A stretch of DNA of 64,000 bases from Lingula anatina (GCF_001039355.2 NW_019775394.1:76862-140861), one strand, 5' to 3'; counted from the stretch's first letter, positions 1 through 12,015 are shown. Notes: generated by a model not told the origin, from the letters alone. A program made the numbers and translations.

Positions 1-3000
1 TAGATTTGTGTAATTGTAAGCCAAATATAAAGTGACCAGACAAACATTTGTAGAGAATGTTAAGAGGATTAAAGAACCATTGCCCTCCACCATCAACTTG
101 ATCAAACATTGTTTTTAATTCACATTACACATAAATCTTTCTGATAGGCAAAGCAGCACATACCCGTTGAAGGATTGTTTACAAGAATCTGTGTAACACA
201 ATAGAATATAACCAAAAAGTACAAGTGCTAAATACTGCATATCATTATCACATCAGAACTATTGGAGTATTACCAGAGGCTTGTTAATTATTGATGTGAT
301 GTACGATGATCTATTACAAAGATTGTGCCATGGGTATTTTTTAATTATTGTAAAAGGCTAGACACAGGTAGAGTGTTCCCAGCAGCATTATTTATATACT
401 TACTGACTTCAGAATCTACAGAATATTAAAATTCATTGATTTACGTCATACAAACTGTATGTAACATTGTATGTCACTTTATGTTTTCCCCCTCTTTACA
501 TTGTTTGCAACATTTCTATTCATCTTTTGTTTGCAAGCACCCACATACATCTGATTATACCTGGCAACGTGCCTTCACCTGAGGTACAGGTAAAACCTGT
601 CCATGGTTTTGTTTGTAAATGTTTGCTATCTGTTATTGATGGTTGGTGTTAGGACAAAGCACAGAGGTTTACAGTCAGAGAAGGTTGAAAGGAGGGGGTG
701 ATTTGTGGAGCTTGCAGCTGGATTTCTCAAATTTAGAAAAAATTCTAGGGTTGCACTACTAGGTTTCTGTATCACTGCCCGTCCCCCCCCCCCCCGACTC
801 TCCTCCCCTCTCTTAAATCCTGGATCTGTCCCTAGATCCAGATTATCATTTTCAGATCACATCAGTAACAACAACAACAACATGCATCTATTCCCTTTAT
901 GTGACAGACACTTTATCTGTCATCAAGTGTAAAAGTGTTATAATTATTCAGGCTGAAATATGAAAATTTTGATGCTTAAAAATCAACAGCAAGGAGCTTA
1001 AAATATGGTAAATGAAATATGTACATTTTGTAGTATGATGTTTTACTCTTTGCTTAGGCATTTGCTTAGCTAAATGGAAATGTCACATAAAACAAGCAGT
1101 GAGTGCAGACTTAATCATTTATATCAACAGCTAATAGATAAAATCATAAAAATAAAAATCAGACCAATTGAGTAAAGTACAATTTTACCATTCAAGTTAG
1201 TCTTGTACTTCATGAGTCGACAATGAAGTTCTAGCCAGTACAAAAGGTAGTGTCCTTAGCTCTTCCACTTGTAGATCTAAAGTTTTAAGTAATCAATACT
1301 CTGAATACATGGATGATTTTGGTTCATCACCATCACCAAGGTGATCGATTCAGAATACAGCATTACGTACACAGTATATATGTCTATGCCATATGACGTC
1401 ATGTATGACAAAAGAAGGTAAATAAATCAATATGCGTGTTATGTCTGAGTAAAACAATAGTAATATAACCAATTGTTGTTTGATCGTTATGTAGTGAAGT
1501 GGGTTACGTATTGTTACGTTGACCTTATCCACAGATGCGTTCGGGCACAACCAGCCGTTGGTAAATGTACATGGGTGAAAGTTTTCTGGATTATGTCTAA
1601 TTTTAGGATTTTCAGTCATTATTTTGATTGTTTTTTATTTGGTCTAAATACGATGCAAAATGCACGATACGTTTGCAGGATTTTCAGTTTTTACAACTTT
1701 CACCCATGCATATATACGCATGTGCTGTGTCCACCATCTTATTGGTAATTTGCTACGGTAATTCGGTTTGACCAAGGACATTTGGCCTTAGATGAACGTG
1801 AAATAAACTATTACAATAAGAATTCATATATATTTCTATAGGCGACTCTTGTGAATTATTGGAATCGATAGTACAAAATAGAATGAATTGGTGTGAATGT
1901 TGACATAAGAAAGTCACTAAATACTACTTGGATTTGAAGGCAAACTAATCCAATTACGGAATTCATATATATGCATTCTAAAAAAATTAATGGAAGACAC
2001 CATTTTATGTCTATTTTGAAAGTCTTAATATTTTTGATCAATAGATGTATGGAAAATACGAAATGCTAAAACGTGTAAATTTATAATAAGATGGTGAAAT
2101 TGTAAAAATGATCAGATATGACGTGAAACGTATTTTGACAATGTTTCCAATATTTTCCTTGAAAGACTAATGCTGACTCCATCCATTCGATGCATAGGTC
2201 TAGATGCACATATTATTTGTTAATTTGCGACCATTTCTGTCGACCCGATCAAAATAGCCATCTATAAAGAACGTATTTTATTTTATTTTTAATAATGCGT
2301 GCAGCTCGCAGACTTTTTGGGTATTCATACCTGTTAAAATCAGAGACACCGTACACACTGTACACACAACACACTTGCCACGTAGACCTACACTGTATAG
2401 TTAATTGAACTTGTAGGTAATGGGACAAAGCTCTCAGTGGATCGTTAATAATATTTCTGTCAGCCTCACCCATTTCATTAGTTCTAAAGCCTTTATCCGG
2501 TCTTATTTTTCAGATTTTTAAAGCTATGTTTCTAATTTTCCCCGATTTAGTGACGTTAAATTGGTTCAAATATGACATATTTCCTGATGTATTTTTTTAA
2601 AAAGTTATTTATTATGCGTAATGATTTTCAATCACAAAACTCGTTTTGTTTTGATACCAGCAATGTGTCTTCAATGTTACATGATTTTTTCTACGCTTTG
2701 CGCTCTAAATGTTTTGATTAGGGGTATTAATTTCTTTATTTCAGGGGGGTGAAATATGTCTTAGGGATATACAGTACATGTTATGCAGGGTACCCGTACA
2801 GGCACTTACAAAATCCCTTTTTTTCGTCTCCCGTCATTCCATCATGGTTCATTGCAGCTTCCACAGTAGGTTTGTGTATATGTGATTTATTTTATTAATT
2901 TTATTAATTTAATTTGTAATAGTGGCCTTGTGTGGGTTAATGGAGCCCCGTTTTTACTTTGTTTGTGTGTGTTTAGACTGTTTAGATTATTTTATCTTCC

Positions 3001-3297
3001 CCTTTTATCTTTGTACCAACCTAAAGAATTTGTCAAATCCCTATCTAAAATGTGTTTTAGGTTCACCTTTTTAAAACACACGTCAGGTGGTTAACATTTT
3101 CGTATCTGGCATAGCTGCGTATCAATTAGAAAAATAATAAAATGGGGTTGCTCTCTGTATGTCGTCCTCCACAAAAAAGTCGCTTGTGGCGCACTTTAAC
3201 TTACTATACAACCAAACCTGGCACTGTGTTATCGTAAAATTGCCTAATACAATTAAAAAATAAATTACATATTAAACTAGAATTAAATTAATTAAAT
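1..3297. other. Upstream non-coding region, no gene seen
   Basis: Open frames here are short, lack domain resemblance and mostly lack an ATG, so I see no supported gene. The only clear structure is a 13-base C run at 783-795, followed by a pyrimidine-rich stretch and a short ACA repeat near 868-882. Confidence 0.5.
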
Positions 3298-3423
3298 CTA
3301 ATCCAAGGACATAGTTTCAAGCTGAGTCTTAAAACTCCGTGTGGTGTTAGGGATACTGCAGGTAAACACCGCACGTGCTGACGTAGTGAAAAACCTTCTC
3401 ACTTCAGAATGATGTTCATGCGC
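3298..3423 (-). mobile_element. Possible LINE ORF2 C-terminal remnant
   Basis: The minus strand is open for 41 codons between two stops. The peptide has RRFF, then SARAVF, SIP and SFKTQLET near its end. The order and spacing resemble the conserved C-terminus of CR1/L2/Jockey-type LINE reverse transcriptase proteins (RRSF, APxLWN, SLP, FKxxLKT). The key Trp-Asn is Phe-Thr here, so it would be a decayed copy. No upstream reverse transcriptase domain was found. This is pattern resemblance only and could be chance. Confidence 0.3.
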
Positions 3424-3893
3424 TTAACAACATGGTAATCTAATTATCAAATTGTAATTTATTTGTCACATCTTGAGTAACTCTTATTACTCTCCCTTTT
3501 CCTTTTGTGCCTGAGTTTGTCGAAGTTTTATGACCGAAGTATCCGATATCTCGAATTAATACTTAAAAGGAAAGCGGAGTGATATCTGTTGTTCGATACA
3601 ACCGTCGCCAGTGGTAACGAGTAAACATTATGGTGTTGTTCGGGACTATGTAAATATCAAATCAGCCCTCAATAATCTGTGTATTCAATCCGTGTATTCG
3701 CTTGTTCAGTCCATTCCGACTGTGTATCGAAACACGTAGTAAGTGTGCCTGAAGAGGGTCCTGTCTTCATTTCGACTTGAGCCTAGTAGTTTTCAGAAGC
3801 AGTTAATTAAAGCGCGATTAAGGCCGCTGATTTTGGGATATCCTTCACCTTTACAGTTTTTGGGTCAATTTTTAAGGAGACATTTTATTCACC
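3424..3893 (+). promoter_or_regulatory. Putative promoter and 5' UTR of the MGC-protein gene
   Basis: This stretch is richer in CpG than its surroundings, notably 3535-3780, and leads without an obvious intron to the start codon at 3894. No convincing TATA box is present near a likely start site. It is assigned by position only; the transcription start cannot be placed. Confidence 0.35.
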
Positions 3894-4017
3894 ATGGGAT
3901 GTAACAACAGTAAGAATACAGAGACCGCTGGTGGCTCTCAGAAACCCGCACCAAAAGCCGAAGATAAGCCAGCGGACAAAGTCATTGAAGAGCCACAAAA
4001 AGACACAGCTGAGACAG
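3894..4017 (+). CDS. Exon 1 of MGC protein: myristoylation/palmitoylation motif
   Basis: This exon encodes the MGCNNSK lipidation start followed by a Lys/Pro/Glu-rich tail. The donor reads ACAG/GTTTGT and leaves one base of a glycine codon, so the next exon completes Gly. Reading through would stop two codons later. Confidence 0.85.
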
Positions 4018-7000
4018 GTTTGTAATTATAATTCATCAAGTTCTACTAATTAAATAGCATAAAAATCTTAAATTCCTTGGGACTTGTGCTATAATTTAAG
4101 TCAAGTGATCGTCAGGGTTTAGAGAGTGTTCACTAAACCTTGTTTTGATCCAAGAATAATTTTATTTGAAAATATTGTTACGTTACTTTGTTATAATTTA
4201 ATTTTATGTTTCTTTTTTTCATATCCATATGTTACTAATGTGATTTGATAAGTTATGCAAATGTATGGCCCTAGTTGAAAGATAGATTTAACCAAGAGCA
4301 ATTTATGTAGTAGAGAAACTAAATTTATTCCAGAGAAGATATCTTCAGACTGTAATTTCAGACATTCTGAGCATATTAGTATTGCGGTATATATCATTTT
4401 TCAATAAACCTAACACATTTTCAGCCAAATTGATCTTATTGACCTTTCATTCATAGGAAATCTCTTTTGTGAAAGTACAAACAAAGGTATTTGAAGTGAA
4501 TGGATTCAATAAAAATCTAGCCAATTAACACTATAATTCCATTACATGAATATAAAATATAGTTTTCTGAGTGTTACATCCAACTTTCACTTGTAGATTA
4601 TTTTAAGGAAGATCAGGTAGCATAAGAATTGATACACGTCTGGTAGGTGTGCTCTTACAATGTCAGACTCAGTCATCCGTGAATTTGCTGTTGTGATCGA
4701 ATATGTAACTACAACAAATACCTGTTATACATTCGTATCTGTTTGTTTGTCAGGAAATAAGAATAAGATACATATGATGACATTAAAATGTTATTAGATT
4801 TTATTAAATCAGAAAAAAATATAATTATTTGTGAGTTTTGTATTTTTTAGCTGATTGTTTTTGGTGTAAGTTAAAAGAGCTATTCAAGTCTTTGTAGAAT
4901 ATAAATGTAACACTCTGATTAATTAGAGAAGTAAGTTGCCCTCTGTAAATCTCTGTAAAAGAAAATAAAACAAAGCTCATGTAACTTGTTGAATAAGTCT
5001 AAAATAACTTGTTAACTTTATCAATAACTAATTAAGTAAAGATTCTTATAAATTTATAGTAAAGACCAGTCTGTTTACCTGGTTGTTTGAATAACAGACT
5101 CAGCATTGTTCATATTATTGACTTATTGGACATCAGTGTAAGAGCAAATAGAGGCTTAGATAATGCAGGGATTATAATCTTGACCAACAATACAAACATT
5201 GTATCATTGCCCTTGATTAAGTATAATATGGTGTTAAGATTATACATTTTTATTCAGTTTGGTTCATGCTGTTCTTTCAAAAACTTATATAAATCTGTGG
5301 CCCATTCATTAATGTTAAGGCAATATCAGGAATACTCTTACTTATAAGTGGCAATCTGAGTGGATCTATCTTGAGCTTAAAACCTGGAATAAAATAAATG
5401 ATCCTAAATATGTTAAAGCTTAATCAAATAGTTAACCTACTAGTACCTTTTTGTGAGTTGTTTCTCATACAAGACAACAAACAAATATCCAGTATGAAGG
5501 TCATTTCATGGGGTATGTCCTTCTTAGCTTAAATTTGACCATCCCTAGTGGGGCTGTAGCAATAGTCTGAAGGTTCAAAAGTCTGAATGTTCATTGGTCC
5601 AAATGTTCTAAAGTGAACATTTGGATCAATGAACCATTGATTAAAAAATTAGGAAAATGTTACCATTTTTCAGACCAATGGACCTTCAGACTATCGAGAT
5701 GCCCCAGCATGGTAGGCCTATGGGGCACTTTAGACACATGCCCCCCCCCCTTCTCCCACCCCAGATTATCTTATTTCTTTAATTGTCATGCAAATATTTT
5801 TAAAACTCCCCTCTCTGATCTCACCAATTTCATGGATCCACCAGTGCTTTGGACCTTGAGAATGGGCCAGAGTGAGTGGCAATCAGATTTTATGCAACAA
5901 ACTTGAAAATAATACACACAGCACCAACTGTATTTTACTTTCAATTTGCAGGGGAAAGTTCTCCAAAAGAGGAACAAATCAATAAAGAGAATGAAGAGAA
6001 GAAAGACGAAGAAAAACCAACAGAAGGTAAGATCATCAGAATTATTTTACTTTCAGTTTACTTCAACAATACATCAAATAACTGAAAATGAAATTTTTCA
6101 GAAACTTCCCCCATGTTTTTCTTATGTAGCAGACAAAGAAGTTAAAAAGGGGAGTGTATGGAGTTATGACAAGGGAGTTAAAAATGATATACAAACCAAA
6201 TCTGTGCAAGCATAGTTTAACTTTCACTGCTTTACATCTTGCATTGATCTCTGTAATTGTTCAGTCAATAATTTGTTACGTATTTCATGCTTATGCAGCA
6301 ATCACATAGGCTTGGTGCCAGTTAGCATTTCATGATAATGTGCTTTGTGTGGCATATTTAGCTTTGCATATGCAATTTTTGCCAATTAAAGGTGACACTT
6401 CAACAGCACCTGCTACGGAAGAAAAAACAGAAGAGACAGCAGCAACAACAACAGAAACCAGTGGTAAGATTTAACCACCATATAATGTGCAAATGTTAAT
6501 GAAAATATTTAGTGAGAAGTGTTTTGTAATACATAACCAATTGGACCAAATAGGTATGTGCACATGCAAGTGATTCATCCAGTTTTTCCCTTCTTTTTGA
6601 TTTAAAATTTTCTCCTTTTAAAAAACAGAAATGTTTCAACTTGAACAAAAAAAACATATTCTTTGTTTTTAAGAACTGGGATGCATTACACTTTTTTCAC
6701 CATAGTTGGGATATTGACTACAAGACTAACAGTGACCAATATTTAATTGCTAGTGCTTTTATTAACACGCATCTCAAACTGCATAATCTAAGCATTTAAC
6801 TTGCAATTTCTGGTACAATAATGCTTTGTTATTAGCCAAGCCATAATGCTTACTAGCCTAAGAATTGCTTTTTTTCAAAAATATAAGGTGAAACAGCTGC
6901 TCCTGCAACAGAGGAAAAAACAGAAACGACAACAGAAGGTACTTTTATGTTGTAGAATTTGACCCAAAGTACAACAACACAACTGTTTTTTGTTTGCACA

Positions 7001-10000
7001 TCTGAGACTATTTTTAGGATGATAATAATGACAATTTTCAGTTTTATCAGGATACAAGCAGTAAGACATGTGATAGATAATTAGAATAACTATTTCTTGT
7101 ATATGATTCTGTTCATTAAACTCCAGTAATAACCATTTTGAGTTATGGCCACCTATTCTTAGTCCCAGATCAAATAGTTCTGCAAAAACAGTTGTGTTCA
7201 TCTAACACCTAACATAGACTGAAAATAGTCTATTTGATGTCCCCAAACAAAGGAAGGTTTTACAGTCCAATTTCAAGACAGTCTGGTTGTTTAGTCCAGT
7301 CCCATTTTTGTCCTTATGTGAACATTTCCTAACATTTTCTCTATACTGATGCATGCACTTATTTTTATTTTTTGTTTATATATGTGTTAATTTATTATTA
7401 TTATTTTAAATGCTAAAGGTGCTTTTACAGTTGAGTTGTGGCTACCTAACTCAGTACCATATTTTACCTGTAGCATGCCAGAAAACTCCATTACAAATGG
7501 TAGTGGGTTGGACAAGAGAGAAAACATATTGAACCCCAATGGTTACATAGAGTTACTGTCATAATAAGTGAAGCCATTTCAACTGGACTGTATACGTACT
7601 TTAATTGTTGGTGCTTTGTGAAAAAGTCAGTTATTTGTTGTTCAATGAGTATTATACATGTATACCCCAAAGTTATAATGTGATACAAAAATTGAGATCA
7701 GCTCTCTTCAAAATCAATTCAAGTTTAGATGCTAGCTAAAATCCTTTTCTTTTGCTCTTAAATACAGCTTGGCAGTTTTGTTTTGTGTTCTTGGTGTTCT
7801 TACAAAACCTGCCATTCCTGTGGAGGAGAGTGCAATGGCACTTGCCATAGTTGCACGTTTTGCCATTGAAATATTGGGCTCCAAGAAATCAATCAAGAAA
7901 AATGTTTCTGAATATTTCATAGAGATAGACACTTGAACACATACTTGTATTGGATGATTAAATCAAATTGGTTATGAAGTATCCTATTAAAAGGTACATT
8001 TGTAGTTATTACAAGTGAAATATTTTGCTGTGTGTCATAAAATTCCTCCCAACCAATCATAGTAATTAGCTTATTGGAAATAACCACACATTTATTAGAT
8101 TCTTTTTAGGTTAATAATGTGCTTAGTGGTACCTGGTACCTTGGAACATTTATTAATTCAATTTCATCACACCCACCAAGTAAACTCCATTAAAACAAGA
8201 TATATTTATTAATTCCAATTTTATCACTTCCACCATGTAAACCCCATTAAAACAAGGAGACTCTACAAAACATATCAAAACACTGGCAATTTTTTTCCAA
8301 TGTTATCTCATAGAATATGAAACCATGTCCACATGCCTGACAAAAAACAAGTAGCCAAGGAAGATAAATGTAAAATAAAACCAAAAGAACCTATTTAATA
8401 ACACATTCCCCCTTGGATACCCATTTCTGGAGTGGATACTTGTAAAAATCCCCCTCTGAGCCTAATCCCAAACAGATCATATCAGGCCGTACAAACACCA
8501 AGGCCGTGATCCAATAACAGCCAGGCTCTTGTCCACGTTATTATGATTTGTATACAGGTAACCAAGGGAGGGTATTGACACAGCCATCAATGACAGTCTG
8601 GCTCTGAATGTTTACATGTAAAATTATACCCACTGTGGGTTGGATATGCATGAGAGCTATTTAATGATATATCCCATGCTGCACTTGTATTTGTCTGGGT
8701 TGCTCATATTTAATAAAACATTGCGTGCTGTTGCCATAATGAACTTTACATATAATTAAAAAGGTATGCTTCAAAGGTATCTGATGATGTATCACTGCGC
8801 ATATATTTGTCTCTAAGTTGATACAATGTATTAAAATAGTCTGCATTATTGGCACAACTAAATTTGATGTCTAATTGGGAGAAAAGCATGATAATGCTTT
8901 AGTGATGATTTGTCACTGTATTCGTTTGTTTGGTCATATGAGAATGCAGCGTTGCCATAACTGAAGAGCATATAATTAATCAAATGTGTCAGGGACATGC
9001 TTCAGGTGTGATATTTTATTAACACATACGAAGAGCAATGTTGGGCGGAGACAGATTACAATTACAAACATTAATTAATCTTACTATTGATCCATTATTG
9101 CATAATGTAATCAACATGATATCATAGTGAATAACATATGATAATTTTATCAACTAGGTTAATGTAAGTGCAGAATCAATTAGAATTTATAGACTGCCAT
9201 TGTTTTAGGTAATTGATGTCATGGTATAGTTGCTTGGGAAGCTGTTATGTTGTAATTTTAATATTTGTCAACTCATCAACCAGTCCCTTTAAAATACTTA
9301 TCCAATCAATAGTAGAATTTAATAAAATTCATAAGCTTGATATTTATATTATGCAAATTTAAGCAACTCTCTTTTAGATATTGGAATATTAAATGAGATA
9401 TTAGTATGTACATGTAGTACAATTGTGTCCATCCAACAGAACATACCCTCTGATATAAGATAGGTCAGATTCTTTTTACTTCCTTAATACTTTTTTTTCT
9501 GATAACGCTATTAACCTCTAAATGTTCATATACACTTCTTGTCTATCTGTCTACATTTGATTGTACACCATGACAACCAGTATTAATATCCACCCCTCAT
9601 CTTATCAACATAATTAAAGGTAGTACAGAGATGACAACAGATGTGGAAGATGAAAATAGAACAGACACTGAGCCAGTGGACGACTGTCCTCAGCAGACAC
9701 CTGAGGAAAAAAAATTATCTGAAAATCCAAAACAAAAAGACGAAGTAGTTGAACTAAATAAAGAGGAAGCTGGAGAGGATTCAGAGAAACCAGATGAAAA
9801 TAAAGAGGAATCTGTGACTGTAGAAAATAAAACAGATGATTCTAAAATAGCTGAAGAGGTGATACTGCCACCATCCATAGAGGCAGACACTGGGATCATG
9901 GCTCAGGAGTGTCAAGATGACGTGCAGCCTGAACCCAGTGAAGGTGACATGCTCGTGCCGCCTCTGCATGTATCCCAGAAATCACCCGCTGTAGTCAAAC

Positions 10001-11855
10001 CTAGACCATAATGCATCATTCAACCTCTTAATGACATTTTTCTGTTCATCCCAACAAATATCCTACCTCTTGCACTTTTAATAGTTAGAACAGACTAACA
10101 AAAAATTAGGTGCTCAGTCGCATTTGAGTTCTCAACCCTCTACATGAACCTATAAGAAATTCCTCTTATAATGGTGACATATTTTGCATGTAGCATGATG
10201 GTTTTATCCAGCTTTCAGATCAAATACCCACTTTGTTTTATTCATTATCAAATTGTTTCTTTAATTACCTCTTTCTTATGATTTTTTTGGTGGATGGTTT
10301 TGCTGTTGGTACAATTGTGTATTTGATCCCAGTTTATTGGAAGATGGGCATCATTTCTTTTGATCCCTTTGATAGCACAGTGTAAAAATGCATGCCTGCA
10401 TGAATATTACAAGATCTATTTGGGTACTTCTACAGGTACAAATTGTAGTAAATCCTTCTGAAATTTTAATTCAAATTTAATGTTGTGTTTTATTTCTCCT
10501 TTTTATGGTGGTCTGAAAGATTTTAAGTGAGATTTAGTGATTTATGTCAGGTGATGGGAGTAAATTTAAATCAGTACCTGTGTCTTTTTACCTTTTAGAT
10601 TTGTTGTGTTATGTATATAGCTCCAAGTACATAGTAGTAAAATGCATGATGAAATTCAGGGAAATGAAATCAATGCATGTTACCGGGTACTATGAATTCT
10701 GTAGAAGCTTAATATTGGAACTGATATTACTTCATATAGTAAAGTAGCATCAGCTCACTTCATTTTAGTATTTTTATGTGTGTTTGCTTAACATTTTTGT
10801 TATATTTTGGAAACAGTATCAGATAAGCAATGAATTTGATGTTTCAATTCCTGAGCCATAATGAATTTTTAGCTTTTGGGGAAAGACGTGTTGGCTAGTG
10901 TGAGCCGATAATAATGTGTTATATTTTCCAACTTTTGTTCATTTTGCTACAAATTTTTCAAATTGGCAGTAACCTTAATTACCTACATTAAAAGTTTGTT
11001 AAAATTTTGTAGTTCTCTTTTTTCACTGCATTTTGTTTGCAGTCCAGTTAAAGAATTAACCAATGTTTTATTTGTGTTTTTTTTTTCTCTTTACAGGGGA
11101 ACAGAAGCCAGCTGAAGATGAAGCACAGAAACCTGCTGAGGAGGGAGAGGCAGCAAAGCCAGCTGAAGGTAAAGTGTCCTGTTAAATGCTCTTTTCTAAA
11201 GTAATTAAATCAGTAGATGGACTAACAGCTGGAAGGGTATCACACCCTTTCTCTTCCCCTGTTACCAATGTTGAAGGATTTTGATTAATTTTTTTTAACC
11301 AAACATCTCCTTCTCATTTGTGCTTTTCTTTGGCCAGCAAAAATTACATAATTGATACAAGATTTAACAGTATCATTCTGTTTAAGGGTCATTATTTACT
11401 AGACCAAGTAGTATATGCACTACTACTTACCCTAACTATATAGACATATCCATAGTGGCTTGTTGATTTTGCTGAAAGAAGTATATAATCTCTACAAAGG
11501 GGTCAATACAAATATTTAATGGTGTTTGGATTCTCTGAGGCTGATGAGAAATCAGACTATGTTTCACCTTGATTTTAATTTAGAACATTGCTTTATTTTT
11601 GAATCCCCTATTGTGCAATACTTTCATTTTTGTCTTTTTGAAAATCTGGGAATATTCAAAATTGAACTTTTTCCCATTTAAATCTTTTTAGAAAAATGAA
11701 TAGATGCACCAGTGCATCTCTTATCTTGAAATGCATAAAGATGGTGCATACTTACAAAGAAATTTATATTCCTTTTTTTTCTCTAAAGTTACACTTATTC
11801 TATTTCAGAAGCTGCCCCAGCAGATAGTGAACAACAACAAGCAGCTGCAGAATAA
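3894..11855 (+). CDS. N-terminally lipidated acidic disordered protein, seven coding exons
   Basis: Coding exons are 3894-4017, 5952-6026, 6392-6463, 6888-6938, 9620-9943, 11097-11168 and 11809-11855, all with GT-AG junctions and all in phase 1. The full form is 254 residues; without the 108-codon fifth exon it is 146. It begins MGCNNSK: Gly2 fits N-myristoylation and Cys3 palmitoylation, so plasma-membrane anchoring is likely. The rest is almost entirely Glu, Lys, Thr, Ala, Pro and Gln, with no hydrophobic core, signal peptide or membrane segment. Exons 3 and 4 share APATEEKTE, a sign of exon duplication. Composition and the lipidated N-terminus recall BASP1/GAP-43/MARCKS-type growth-cone proteins, but no diagnostic domain proves homology, so function is unassigned. 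The start is the first ATG of the exon and has an ACC context. Confidence 0.85.
4018..5951 (+). other. Intron 1 of MGC-protein gene
   Basis: The intron is bounded by GTTTGT and TTTGCAG. It holds a palindromic foldback element at 5549-5706 and a 10-base C run at 5741-5750. No other exon is supported. Confidence 0.75.
5549..5706. repeat. Palindromic foldback (MITE-like) element
   Basis: The left arm ATAGTCTGAAGGTTC is matched by GGACCTTCAGACTAT on the right. GGGGC/GCCCC lies outside these arms. Inside, GTTCATTGGTCCAAATGTTC pairs with GAACATTTGGATCAATGAAC around a few-base loop. Nearly the whole segment of about 158 bp can fold into one hairpin. No transposase is encoded and no target-site duplication is clear, so a non-autonomous DNA element is the simplest reading. 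Confidence 0.65.
5952..6026 (+). CDS. Exon 2 of MGC protein (25-codon cassette)
   Basis: The exon is 75 nt, phase 1 at both ends, between TTTGCAG and GTAAGA. It encodes GESSPKEEQ and a Lys/Glu-rich run ending KPTE. Because it is a multiple of three, it can be skipped without a frameshift. Confidence 0.8.
6392..6463 (+). CDS. Exon 3 of MGC protein (24-codon cassette)
   Basis: The exon is 72 nt, phase 1/phase 1, with a GTAAGA donor. It encodes GDTSTAPATEEKTEE then a Thr/Ala-rich end. It shares APATEEKTE with the next exon. Confidence 0.8.
6888..6938 (+). CDS. Exon 4 of MGC protein (17-codon cassette)
   Basis: The exon is 51 nt, phase 1/phase 1, preceded by ATATAAG and followed by GTACTT. It encodes GETAAPATEEKTETTTE, a shortened copy of exon 3. 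The acceptor tract is T-rich but interrupted by A's, so skipping is plausible. Confidence 0.75.
8148..8259. repeat. 56-bp tandem duplication
   Basis: Two adjacent copies, 8148-8203 and 8204-8259, share ATTTATTAATTC, then ATC AC, CACCA, GTAAAC and CCATTAAAACAAG at the same spacing, with a few substitutions. Confidence 0.75.
8652..9017. repeat. Diverged tandem triplication of a ~115-bp unit
   Basis: The first unit (about 8652-8777) and third (about 8895-9017) share TGATxATxTxTCAC/CATG, TTGTxTGG, TTGCCATAA, CATATAATTAA and ATGCTTCA in the same order. The middle unit (about 8778-8894) keeps only its start, TGATGATGTATCACTG. The boundaries are approximate. Confidence 0.45.
9620..9943 (+). CDS. 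Exon 5 of MGC protein (108-codon acidic cassette, possible alternative end)
   Basis: The acceptor is ATTAAAG and the phase is 1. The exon begins GSTEMTTD and is strongly acidic throughout. A donor AAG/GTGACA at 9943 keeps phase 1 for joining to 11097. If this donor is not used, the frame continues to a TAA at 10009-10011 and adds 22 residues ending VVKPRP. Two C-termini are therefore possible: 254 residues, or 237 with read-through. No close AATAAA follows the read-through stop. Confidence 0.75.
11097..11168 (+). CDS. Exon 6 of MGC protein (24-codon cassette)
   Basis: A strong acceptor (T-rich tract then TTTACAG) precedes it and a GTAAAG donor follows. It encodes GEQKPAEDEAQKPAEE and a third KPAE, an internal repeat of QKPAE. 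It is phase 1 at both ends. Confidence 0.85.
11809..11855 (+). CDS. Exon 7 of MGC protein (terminal)
   Basis: The acceptor is TATTTCAG. It encodes EAAPADSEQQQAAAE and then TAA. The frame only works in phase 1, matching all preceding exons. Confidence 0.8.
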
Positions 11856-12009
11856 ATCTTCCCTTAAGTATAGACTTTTTATAGACATTTACAACTGCTC
11901 AAACCTTGACACAGAAAATAGTTTCCTATCGTTAACATGCTTGTGTGCCTAAAGACATCTGAAGATGGAGTAAAAAAAAAAAAAAGAAAAGAAAAGAAAA
12001 AGGAACTGG

Positions 12010-12015
12010 AATAAA
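12010..12015 (+). promoter_or_regulatory. Candidate poly(A) signal of MGC-protein gene
   Basis: AATAAA lies about 155 bases after the stop codon. A second AATAAA lies near 12094. Both are consistent with a short 3' UTR. Confidence 0.5.

Larger units (their letters stand above)
6939..9619 (+). other. Intron 4 of MGC-protein gene, repeat-bearing
   Basis: This 2.7 kb intron carries a 56-bp tandem duplication at 8148-8259 and three diverged copies of a roughly 115-bp unit at about 8652-9017. A 66-codon open frame without ATG at 7735-7937 is noted separately. No additional phase-1 cassette exon could be supported. Confidence 0.6.

Noticed and set aside
6875-7201. 108-codon minus-strand ATG frame
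   Set aside because: Its 3' part is antisense to cassette exon 4 and its cysteine-rich end is the complement of the Thr/Glu codons; no domain.
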